Origin: Daphnia carinata
Taxonomy: Eukaryota > Arthropoda > Branchiopoda > Diplostraca > Daphniidae
Length of the DNA stretch: 64,000 nucleotides
Direction: 5' to 3'
Assembly (NCBI RefSeq): GCF_022539665.2
Contig: NC_081335.1
Coordinates: 5,704,001 to 5,768,000 of the forward strand
Shown: one piece after another, positions 25,612 through 35,225 of the stretch
Numbering within the stretch: position 1 is the stretch's first letter
How the letters are laid out: each line of letters begins with the position of its first letter
Notes under the pieces: generated by a model
Database searches by the model: none
Told to the model about the DNA's origin: nothing
What the model saw: only the letters and a program-made list of their open reading frames with translations
Program-made: the position numbers and the translations under genes

Positions 25612-26570
25612 AATAAGCGGTCGGCTTTAATGTGGTAATTTCGAATGTGAGCATCCCAGACTATTAGACTTGTGATACGTTTCTCTGGAAGTAAAATCAC
25701 TGGATGTCTTGTCACATAGTCGACAGGTGCTTGACCAATTCGACCGCCCACTCGCATTAAATGTTGTTCATCGATGAATGGTCGAAACTGCTTGAGTTTC
25801 GACCGGTTTGGCAGTTCTTTCCCCTTTTTTAAGAACAACTTGTCTTCTGGGTATGCCACTTCTTTTGCACGTTGGATGCACATTGCCAGAGCTGCTTCAG
25901 TCTCGACTGGCGTCAGTTCTCCTGATGTCACCTTCACTTTCTTTACTTTGGCACAACAATTAGTGATTAAACGCATACACCACGCAAGCACTCGCTCTAG
26001 GCGCACTTTGTTTGAATAATATTCTACGCACTGGTCGATCACATTGTCACTAGGCTCGGTTTTTGTTGTGTAGACATGAATGATTTCGGGATCTTGATGG
26101 TCGTTTTGTTCGATTTGATCCCACTTTGGCCATAATGGAGGTTCCAACAATAGGAAGGCTGGCCCTTGATGGAACTGCTGTAGCTCTTGGAGACTGCCGG
26201 GATCCACTCCTCTACTGCAAACGTCTGCTGGATTCATGATTCCTAGAACGTGGCACCATTGCCGACAATCGGTGTTCATTAGAATCTTTCCAATTCTATT
26301 TCCCACAAACACTTCGAATTTAACGTTGGCAGAATGGATCCATCTACGAACTGTCTGGGAGTCGACGTGAAACGTGATTTGGCTCAGATCCAGGTTCATT
26401 TCACGGTAAATTATTATGGCCAGGTGTAAAGCTTCGACGGCTCCTTGAAGTTCAAGCCGAGGGATCGAAAGCTGTTTTAACGGCGCGACGTGCGTTTTGG
26501 CCATGATGAAAGATACGCCGACCCTTTCACTAGCGTAAGTTGTTCGCACGTATGCGACTGCTCCAAACAC
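25572..26570 (-). pseudogene. BEL-1 RNase H and integrase zinc-binding domain
   Basis: A 332-codon frame continuing Pao pol. The first third is RNase H: SIPRLELQGAVEALHLA, then ITFHVDSQTVRRWI with the catalytic VDS, and IMNPADVCSRG. The last part (DAHIRNYHIKADRLLCELR) is the HHCC zinc-binding start of integrase, cut off before its cysteines, which continue in the next frame. The reading frame itself is long and clean, but it is not joined to RT or integrase without frameshifts. Confidence 0.88.
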
Positions 26571-26982
26571 TAGTTGACTGGCGTCGGCAAAGATGTGTTT
26601 GATGTGTTTGTTGACTTGTTGAATTTTCTTCGTTTACTAGGCATCGGGGAACTGTAACACGTGCTAAGTTTGGCAAACTTCGACACCATTTTTGAAATCG
26701 ACATTTCAAGGGTTCGGGTAGCTCTTCGTCCTAGTCCACCTTGGCTCGCCATACTTCTTGTGGCAGCATCTTCATGGCGAACATCAGTGGAGCAACGAAC
26801 CCAAGCGGATCGTATACGGTGGCCACCACACTTACGAGGTTTCTTTTAGTAGTTGTGGCGTGTAACTGAACCTTTTCTCCCACCTTGAAAGTGAACGCGT
26901 CGATTTCACTGTCCCAAAGGATCGCTAGGGCGCGATTCATAGGCAATTTGTCTAAGTCTAAATCCAGTTTTGGATTGGGCAA
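26570..26982 (-). pseudogene. BEL-1 RT C-terminal connection region (frameshifted)
   Basis: Frames at 26731-26982 and 26570-26752 carry the region between RT and RNase H. One holds LAILWDSEIDAFTFKV and VATVYDPLGFVAPLMFAMK, the W-D-S and YDPLGF boxes found in every BEL/Pao pol. The next continues from the VWRAKVDWD part into a short decayed segment. They overlap in different phases, so at least two frame disruptions lie here. Confidence 0.82.
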
Positions 26983-27067
26983 GCCTAATGGTTTGAGCGC
27001 TGCTAGGACCTTTCTTGACGATGACGACCACTTGGTGAGATTAAAACCCCCAGCTGTAACAGTTCCT

Positions 27068-28462
27068 TTACTGGCGGGCCCGTTTGATTGCCTCTACTTC
27101 CAAACTGAACGAATCCAGATAGTTGTCGACGTAGAAACTTGTTCTCAATCTGGCTGCTGCGTCTGGAAATTTCGTTTTGTTGTCTTCGGCTGTTTTGTTT
27201 AAGGCAAACAAACAAGTTGACGGCAACGAGACGGCTCCGAAGACATGGACTGTCATTCTGTAGGTAGGCGGAGAAGACGTGCTGTTTGGCGACCGGTACA
27301 AAGATCGAAAGGCATCCTGATTCTCTTCCGGAACTAAAACTTGATGATACATCTCCTCGATGTCGCTACTAATGGGAATTTGGTGCTTGCGGAAGCGCAA
27401 GATTATTCCAAGTAGGCTTAGGAGGTAGTTCGGACCGCGAAGAAGATTTTTGTTCAAGGAAGTTCCTTCACACTTTGCTGAACAGTCGAAGACCACTCTT
27501 GTTTTTGTCGTCAAACTCGTCGAATTTTGAAAACCATGATGAGGCATGTAATTTGCCTTTGGTGTTCTCCGTTTAGCTTCTTCTGTTGATAAGAGACGAG
27601 CATGGCCGAGTCTTATGTATTCTTGAATGACGTCATCGTACCGTTTGGCGTAACTGGGGTCTCTCTTGAAACGCCGTTCGATTTGAAACAGGCGGCTTAG
27701 CGCCATACTGTGGTTGTCTGGTAATTCTGGATCGTCGACCTTCCACATCAGCCCAGCTTGATGATGATTCCCGATGTATCTGGTGGTTCTCTTCAGAATC
27801 TCCTCTCCCCGGCGATCGTCTGCTGACATGAGTGGAGGAGACTGTACAGCGTCCTTCGCCTCCAGCCTCCAAAAACGCTCGACAAGTTCGGAAAGGCTCC
27901 TTTCTTCTTCTCTCGATGTGATGTGGGCTACATAATGGCTTGTTTGCTCCTGTTCGCTTTGCGGGCCCACTTTGCCTCCCAGGCACCATCCAAACGGCGT
28001 GTTGAAAGCCACCGGTCCAGTGGACCCATCCATTGGTTTACGCGATTCGCTGTGGTCGTGAGCGTCTGCTACATCGAGGCCAATTAGAATCGTAACTTCG
28101 TCAGATTGGACTTCTGGGAGCTTCAAGCCTTGCAGATGAGGGAACGCCTTTGCTTGTAAGCCCGAAAAGGCTGGATTTTGAGCGACGTGTAGATTTTCTA
28201 CTGCATACGCTTTTCTTGCTTTAAACGAAGTCGACCCGTCTCGCGAACTGAGGACGAATTCCACTATGTGAGCACTGACTGGAGTAACTCCCCCGTCGTA
28301 GGAAGTCACGTTGATCTTTGTTGTCGGCCAGGATAAACCTAGTTGGGTCCTGGCCACATCGCTTCGTATTAAGGTGGAGTCGCTTCCGCTGTCTAAAAAT
28401 CCAAAGGTATCGAAGACCTTCTCTCCCTGTTGTAGACGAACAGGAAAAATTTTGAAAAGCAC
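27068..28462 (-). pseudogene. BEL-1 aspartic protease and reverse transcriptase
   Basis: A 464-codon frame. Residues about 1-150 form the DUF1758-type protease: VFDTFGFLDSGSDSTLIRSD, with DSG as the active-site triad, and VTILIGLDVADAH. Residues about 270-460 are RT, with KTRVVFDCSAKCEGTSLN, LLRGPNYLLSLLGIILRFR, SSDIEEMYHQVLV and FYVDNYLDSF. The catalytic YVDD is YVDN, through an AAC codon at 27122-27124, which would inactivate polymerisation. The frame ends before the thumb. A zinc-knuckle gag frame lies directly upstream. Confidence 0.92.
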
Positions 28463-28534
28463 TCGACGTGGTGTGTCTCGACCAGAGCGTGATGCTGCAC
28501 CAAGGAAGGCTTCATCGACTTTTGTTGTCGAAAG

Positions 28535-29424
28535 TTACTCGACGTGGTGGTTCGATTTTGGTGTGGTCTTGTAGTCACCGGAGGTGCTTGCATTGTTTTT
28601 TGTGGAAAACTCTGAACCATGAAGCAACGTCGAGTGCCCCGGATTCTTGCATCCTTCGACCGTACATCGAATCAATTTCAACCTGGAAAATCGACTGGTG
28701 TGTTTTTCTGTAAGGCATCGGTGACATCTGCCTGCCTTGAAAACTGTTTCCGCTCTTTGTGTTGGAGACATCTGTTTGAAAGTGTTGCACTCTTCGATTC
28801 TGTGAATTGGCTCTCCGCAAACAAAGCACGTTGGGCTGCCTCTTGTTTGGCTAAACGAAGTTGTATTGGGTGGGCTCACCCGCAGACCTCCCTTTTTTGT
28901 TTGTAGAAAGTTTGTTTCAGGCGTCGAGGTGGTATCGTGGTTGATGGTCGAGACATAGTGAGTTGGGTATCCCTTCCCATTTCTCTTGGGCGCGACTGGT
29001 GGAGTCGTTGGAAGTGTTGAAGGGCCAGCCATTAATTTTGCGAAATCTGAACCCTTCGATTGGAGGGTCAACCAGTCGTCCAGATCGACTATTGAAGGTA
29101 CAGCGGGATGCATCTTCATCACCTTTCCTCCCCATCTTTCCCTTTCGGCAGTTTGGTGACGACATGCATGAGGTTGCCCAGAGACTCTAATTCGCTTGCG
29201 AGTCCAGATGTTGACAGAGCGGAGACAGCCCCATGAAGCTTGTTGGAGAATGTCTTCAAACTGGTGCTGTCATTTGGCTGCACAGACGGACGTCGAAGGA
29301 GGTTGTTCAGATGTGTCTGAGCCATGATAGTGGTGTGGCCATATTCTTGGTCGAGTCGATGCCAGACCACTACGTATTTGCTCGGGTCATGCACACAATT
29401 AGCTACCGAGTTAAGAACACGCAT
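28535..29424 (-). pseudogene. BEL-1 gag, C-terminal half with zinc knuckle
   Basis: Frame 28535-29122 contains CFVCGEPIHRIEEC (CX2CX4HX4C) and then CHRCLTEKH with a CTVEGCKNPGHSTLLH cluster, the usual BEL gag/protease linker. The overlapping frame 29119-29424 (HRLDQEYGHTTIMAQTHLN...) is the end of the DUF1759-like gag domain. The two are in different phases and overlap by only a few bases, suggesting a single-base indel in homopolymeric sequence rather than design. Confidence 0.85.
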
Positions 29425-30704
29425 GGCAAGCAGCTCCTGCAGATGCTAGTCGAATTCCATTGTCGCTACACCGATTGTGATACAGCGTCATAAACTTCGA
29501 CTTAAACATTTGGTAATTCAACGGGTTCCCGTCGAATTTGGTGATGATGAGAGGTGGGAGTGCTGACATTTTCAAAGAGTTGACAAATTGGCAGATGAGA
29601 CTAGAATCAGATTTCGGATCGCCCTTAGACTGTTGCTGGCAGCTAAACGATGGATCGTTAGACATATCGATAGTTGCCCCTATGCTGTCTATTTGCTCGC
29701 CCGTTGTCCCAGCTCTTCTGCATTGTTCCAAAAGGTTGACTGCCTGTGGCGATGAGGATGGGGTAATGCCTTGCGGCCATTCTAAAGCTTCGCGACGCTG
29801 AGACAACATGCCTTGTATCGACGTGTCGAGCCGACCTTGGGAAGATACGTTTTCGCTCTCGGGGCACTGTCTAGACATTTTTGTACACGTCTGCTGTACA
29901 AGCTATTTTAGCCTCTCAAGTTCTTTGGACTGCGATTCGCTATTTTTCTGAATAGCTTCTTGTTTCTCTTCAACTTTCTTTGAATTTGACTCGTTCTCTT
30001 ACACGATTTGGCCCGTCGCAGACTTAAGTCGAATGTCTATCTTCTTTTCGAAGGTTGCTAAGGATTTTTCATTAACCTCCTGGATCGATTGTAGAATTTG
30101 CTCGATCGCGTGTAACGATTCACTTTGTTGTTTGGCTTGCACAGATGACTTCTTAATGTCTTTGACAATATTTGACAAAAGCTCTCCATGTCGGGTTAAG
30201 ACGTCTTGCGTGTGGTGTGCTTGGGTTCCGAGCTGTTGAATCTTTGTGGATACAGTCGATTTTTCTATTACGCTTGCTTTTGTCACTGTTGAGTTGATAG
30301 TGACTGACAGTTGATGCAAGTGATGATACAGTCGACCGCGATGCTAGATGTTGGTCGATTTCTGACAGCACACTCTGGTGGTCTGTCGTGAACTGTACTC
30401 CCCAGCGTTCACACTCGGCTCGGCGTTTACCAGGTAGATTAGTGACTGTCTCCACATATTTTTCGTGAAGTTCCATGGTATTATCAAACAGGCGTACAAG
30501 TTCGGTGCGCCAGATGCTCAATTGGCCCTTGCTGAGGCGAATGCCTTGACGATGTTGACGGATACAATCGTGGATCCTGGTCGACAGCGTGGTATGCTCT
30601 CTCTTCCGTAGACCTCCTGATTGAGTAAGACTGGGAATTGCTGAATCGTGACTCATGTTTCCACCATGGTGATCAGGCTCCGACTCTGCGATTTTTAAGG
30701 CCAT
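29411..30704 (-). pseudogene. BEL-1 gag, N-terminal half
   Basis: Three minus-strand frames. 30153-30704 (183 codons) begins gag with a charged helical region. It shifts near 30310-30325 into 29999-30319, a coiled-coil-like stretch (QSESLHAIEQILQSIQEV). Frame 29411-29878 carries PPLIITKFDGNPLNYQMFKS, the opening of the DUF1759-like capsid domain. Similarity of the region to BEL gag is by pattern and position. A stop and shifts between the pieces make it non-functional. Confidence 0.75.
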
Positions 30705-31021
30705 TTCAGATTCTTCCTTGGTGGGTTTTGAGATGACTCCTGGACTTCCTCCATGGTGAACCGGCCCGACACAGCGATTTTTAAGGCTACTGTGGATTCT
30801 TCCTTGGTAGGATCTGTGATAATTCCTTGGATCTCACTCATCTTGCAATTGAAGTAGGGTAACACAAATGCTCAACAGACACAGGATGTAGACGATATCA
30901 ACAGATACAGTTCGAACGGTTGGTCGACCAGCGTGGACACGGAACGTGAACAACACGAGGTCGCTACAGTACAAAAGTTGGACAGCTGGAAATGGAGGCT
31001 TACACTATTCGATTTCCAGAG

Positions 31022-31039
31022 TCCCGGGTTTCGGCACCA
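31022..31039 (-). promoter_or_regulatory. BEL-1 primer-binding site, tRNA-Phe
   Basis: The plus strand reads TCCCGGGTTTCGGCACCA, identical over 18 nt to the conserved 3' end of eukaryotic tRNA-Phe including CCA. On the minus (sense) strand it is TGGTGCCGAAACCCGGGA, two bases inside the 5' LTR, the expected minus-strand primer site. Confidence 0.92.
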
Positions 31040-31041
31040 TT

Positions 31042-31380
31042 TGTTGCGCATCTCTAAGAGAATAGCAATAGCTTTAAAGACTGGCAACCTTAAAGCCCCT
31101 GATTCCCTGGCTTGCCAAAAAGAAAACTGACGAAATTTAAGATACTGTATTAACAGAAAACAAGAGACACTTCGTTGGACAAGAGGGGGGTTCGACAGCT
31201 CTGTGTCGACCACAAAGGGACTAAAAGAAGCCTCAAAGAACACAAAAACAGACAAAAAAAGACTGACGAGATCGAACTCCGTGTGCCTCCCAAGAAGACA
31301 AGAAGGAAAAAACAAAAGAGAATCGAACCTGTAAGGGAGCCCTCTAGAGGGTTTTGCCTCTACCGATCAAATCGGTGACA
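31042..31380 (-). repeat. BEL-1 5' LTR
   Basis: 339 bp, TGTTGCGCATCTC...CGGTGACA on the plus strand; the partner is 23587-23909. Contains an extra block of about 17 bp near 31186 absent from the other LTR, so the copies have diverged by at least one indel. Confidence 0.95.
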
Positions 31381-34020
31381 GGTTTGACGAAAGAAAGCAA
31401 GGTCATTTGGCAGGATTGGTATCATGGACACCAGGGTTAAGCGGAAGACGGCAATAAAAGAAATAGTGGGGAAAAGAAGTTCATGTGAGGAAGGAAACAA
31501 TGCAAATGAATATTCTTAACTTAATTATTTAACTCAAGCTTACTCTTGAGTCTTTCATGACTCCCTCCGTGGAAGGTTGCGTCCTGCAATCGATTCGACC
31601 TAGGATAGCAGTCAGTCGTCTATGACCAGCTCCGTTGTTCGTCACCGTTTCTCGGTGTAGATGACCGTTGGCGAGGTTCCTCCTCTTCACTCCATAAATT
31701 GGCTCCTATATTTCTCTATTCAGTGCTCGTGCTGATGTTGACATCGCATTTGTCGTGAAACGACGCCTCGCGGTGCTATGGTTAGTGTTGCAACGTTTAT
31801 GTCCCTTTCCTGGGCGTTATTGGCTGGGACCAACAGAATAGCGACTCTATGTGACGACTGCGTCTCCGTCTGGGTAAAATATGATTGCCGATGGGTCCTA
31901 GGCGAAGGGCTTGTCTTCCCAGGAAACATCGAGGGAAACAGGGAGGCCACGTGGGAGCGCCACGAAATGTCAACGTCGATCCGAAGTTGTGGGGAATGAG
32001 GTTCGCATTTCATTGGTAGAGTAAGGTGGGGATTAAAGAATGTCGGATGACATGGAATGGCATGGTTGTGGAAAATGGTAGTATCTGGGTGTGGAGGAAC
32101 ATTGATACATAACATTTATGGTGATTTTAAACTATTCGGGGCTAACACATGGGCTTGCAAGATTATAATGGGCAATCTATGTAAGTGGTTTGAAAACATG
32201 ACTCATGCTTCCCGCCGTTGTGTGAGGCAAAGGTGGTATGTGGTCGTTTGTCCAAGTTATTGTTGATTTAAAGTAAGCCTTGCCACGACACTCGCTCTAG
32301 CCTAAGTTGAGGTAGCGGTATGTTAACGATGGTAACAAGAATACCCTTTAATGGTCCAGGAAATACTTGGGATCCCATTTCGCTATGTCAATAGGCGGAT
32401 TATGGTAGAGTTAGCCAAATGCAAGAGTTGAAGTATCTGCAGCATGATTTATGAAATTCCAGAGCGAGCCCAATCCGCAAAACCGAAAAGCCAGAGCAAT
32501 GGACACCTCAGCTTCTGATAGTACACAAGAATTCTGGAGCCGGACTGATTCCTCCCATAGAGAAGACGTGTCGTGCTTACCCCGGGTGAACGAGGACAGT
32601 GTTTGTGTGTTATTCAACCCGAAGTTTTGTTAAAGTAGCCCGTTTGTATGTACGCAAGGACATCAGTTATGATTATAGAGACGTCAATTGGATATGATGG
32701 AGATAAGAACTATGAAGGAAATTAAAAAAGAAACTAAGAAGCGTTGCGTAACGTAATGCAATAATAAAGTTTAAAAAAGTGCGCGCCAAAATATTCCGTT
32801 GGTACTTTTACTTGAGCATTAAAAAATTAAAAAATACATACTACAACGTTACATACAAAAAAGTAGCAGTTAAGGCTCATTATAATCAAGGAATAAAGCT
32901 TTAAATACACTGAAAATGAACATTTTGGTAAAAGAAAACATATTATTTTGAGATAGATTTTGTATCACACGTGATTCAATTTCTTTTGTGTGGGTGACTC
33001 AGAGAAAAACCCAATGCCGTGCACCCCATTCACGTATGGGTCAGCAGAGATAAAATCGCTCTATCTAAAATAGCTTAATGGATAAAAATTTTATTATTTT
33101 GAAGTCTTTGTACCGTTAGAACAATATTTGTAGAAAACCATGAGAACCTATATGTATACAGTTTCTCCGTGTAATAGTTCTATTTCTGAGCTTTAAATTT
33201 AGGTTGGAACTGCTTTTCTTCTTTGCTGACGTATAATGTCTCCCGATTATCGATATCAGTTTCCGGTTCTTTCCAGATTTTTATAAGTCCGAGTACTCTA
33301 CAGCTTATAAATAGCACTTTCATCGGAATTGCTATTCTCTCGCAACTTGTCTTCCACTTCAGCAACCTAGAGTGGAAAGCCCATAAGTTTTAAGGAAACA
33401 TTTTGGGAAGGTGATTTTACTTACCCATAATTATAAGTATCAGGGCAGGGCCCAGAAATGTCTTCGCTAGTGATCACTATTGTAATCCCCGTAGGAAACG
33501 GTAAGCTTGAATTTTTGCTAGTTTCAAATGCTAGCCTAATCAAGCTTTCATGTCGCTAGCTTTCATATATTAAGCTAGAGATATGCTTGGATTAACTTGG
33601 GTTTTGCAGGGTGGCGTCGGCGGCTTAAAATTAAACTTCCGCAAACTTTGAAACCGCGAGCTAGCTGTTTAGCTTACGAGAACAAAGCCACTGAACTTAA
33701 TCTAAGCTGAAAAAAGGATGAAAAAAATGAATATGATTTTGTGTTTTAAAAAATTCAAAACAAGCATTAGTTATGATAGGATTTTAATTTCAAATAATAA
33801 ATTCTTTTTCAAAAACTAACAAATGATGTTTAAGTTAGAAAAATTAAATATTAAATAATAATTTGTTTAACTACTTTTTATGGGATTTTGGCTTACTTTA
33901 ATTTCGTGCTTTATCTAAATTTTTAAAATCCTAGTGTAAAAAAAAGTCGTATGTTGAATGTCGAAAAAATATTTGTTAACGTTTTCTATTATATAGTTTA
34001 AAAGTGATATTGATATTCTG
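31381..34020. other. No gene recognised
   Basis: Between BEL-1 and the SINE-like sequence. Short frames at 31.7-32.3 and 33.2 kb show no family signature. An imperfect inverted repeat (around GCTAGCCTAATCAAGC and GCTTGGATTAA, 33.53-33.59 kb) may be a remnant of a small DNA element. Confidence 0.45.
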
Positions 34021-34021
34021 T

Positions 34022-34092
34022 GTTGAATGGTCTAGTGGAAGAACAACCGACTGACGTGCGGAAAACCTGAGTTCGATTTCAGCCAGTCTTCA
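34022..34092 (+). repeat. tRNA-derived SINE head or tRNA pseudogene
   Basis: Contains an RNA polymerase III box A (TGGTCTAGTGG, 34028-34038) and box B (GAGTTCGATTTC, 34069-34080) at tRNA-like spacing, without a foldable full cloverleaf or CCA-ready acceptor stem. The GTCTAGTGG block resembles Asp/Glu/His-type tRNAs. The following 300 bp could be a SINE body; it includes short self-complementary GGATGCCCG / GGGCATCC segments. Confidence 0.6.
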
Positions 34093-34446
34093 ATTTTTTG
34101 CTTTACCAAATATCAGTAGGCTTCCTCAGATGTCAATCAGCCTCTTCCCGGGCGACTTTCTAATATTCGGTCGGTATCCGATGGGCATCCAAGCATTTCC
34201 TCGGATGTCTGTAATATGTTACCGTATCCGAATTGGATTACAGAGGATGCCCGTTTGATCGATGTGTGCTATGTCGGTTCCGTGATTCTCGTGCAACACT
34301 TAGGATTAGCGTGATTTTTGCTTGGTTGTTCTTCGTTCTGGGGTGGTAGTGGGGTTTGGGAGAAAGATTCTGTTGATGAGCTTTTTAGTGATGATGAATG
34401 TTATTAGGCTTGTTTTGATTTTTTTCTTGTAGGTGTTCAAGAATTA

Positions 34447-34450
34447 TAAG
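34447..34450. repeat. Gypsy target-site duplication, left copy
   Basis: TAAG directly before the 5' LTR, repeated at 46436-46439 directly after the 3' LTR. A 4-bp duplication is usual for Ty3/gypsy integrases. Confidence 0.9.
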
Positions 34451-35191
34451 TGTAACGAAGCCGTGGAGAATACAATTTTGAATTTTAGTGTTGTTTATTG
34501 TCGTTCTTATTAATATAACTATATGTTACGATCGTTGCCCTTCTTTGAATAACTACGCCTTATGAATATCATACTTCGAGTGTTGATGCCCTTTCTTCGA
34601 AATCTATTTTTATATTATATTTGACATCCTGTTCATTGCTGATTGGATGACTCTAGATGCGTAGGACATCGCGCCATGCATTTCCATGAATATGAAATGT
34701 GTGTGCGACATTCTGCATCCGGAGTCATCTGTCGGAAATGTTATGTTTCCCTCAATCTTATAGAAATATAAAAGGATGCCCTTTTTGTCCCCAAAAGTCA
34801 GTCCTCTTCGGTTCTTCAGTTGTTTTCGGTTCACCTCAGTGTTGTGCTGTTCAGTGCTACCAAGCTGTGAGTTTAATCAGTTTTTATCTAACAATTACTT
34901 GAAGTGCGTCTCATCGCTTCTTCGGCGACCGACAAGTTTACTTCTTGTTCTTTCTCTTACAACGTATATATATTGCGCCGCCGCTTTGACGGTAAGACAG
35001 AACTCGCATAACTCCATTCTTATATTTCCGTTTCTCACTTAAGACTATAACTGTGTATTTCTTATTATCTTTTGGCCTATTAGAACGGAATACATACGGC
35101 ATTGTGGTAACGCCTACCGAGTTCATTTTTTGCACAATTTGTCTTAAATAACGTAAAGACATTCTTCCAACCACTGAAAGAATGCTTTACA
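34451..35191 (+). repeat. Gypsy 5' LTR
   Basis: 741 bp, starts TGTAACGAAGCCGTGG and ends GAATGCTTTACA. Matches 45695-46435 with about seven substitutions and no indel that I see. Confidence 0.97.
34767..34803 (+). promoter_or_regulatory. LTR core promoter: TATA box and initiator
   Basis: TATAAAAG at 34767-34774 and an arthropod-type initiator TCAGTC at 34798-34803, with the A 33 bp from the TATA start, the normal spacing. Transcription from here would define the U3/R border of the LTR. The 3' LTR repeats it at about 46011-46047. Confidence 0.75.
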
Positions 35192-35194
35192 TAA

Positions 35195-35205
35195 TGGTGG
35201 CAGCG
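35195..35205 (+). promoter_or_regulatory. Gypsy primer-binding site, probably tRNA-Leu
   Basis: TGGTGGCAGCG lies three bases after the 5' LTR. It is complementary to the 3' end of eukaryotic tRNA-Leu (CGCTGCCACCA) over 11 nt; the match then fails. Several insect gypsy-type elements prime with tRNA-Leu. Confidence 0.7.
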
Positions 35206-35225
35206 ATCTATCGAACTCACCCACA

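Larger units (their letters stand above)
23587..31380 (-). mobile_element. BEL/Pao LTR retrotransposon with both LTRs (BEL-1)
   Basis: A 7.8-kb minus-strand element bounded by LTRs of 323 and 339 bp, each TG...CA. A primer-binding site complementary to tRNA-Phe lies just inside the right (5') LTR. Internal order is gag with DUF1759-like domain and zinc knuckle, protease, RT, RNase H, integrase, and a DUF5641-like tail. Frameshifts cut gag and pol into at least eight pieces, and two catalytic aspartates have become asparagine. The flanks GATTT and GGTTT are similar but not an exact target duplication. Confidence 0.95.

Noticed and set aside
23541-31390. Target-site duplication for BEL-1
   Set aside because: Flanks GATTT and GGTTT differ by one base; not counted as a proven duplication.
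34022-34092. Functional tRNA gene
   Set aside because: Pol III boxes are present but stems do not pair into a full cloverleaf, so SINE head or pseudogene is preferred.
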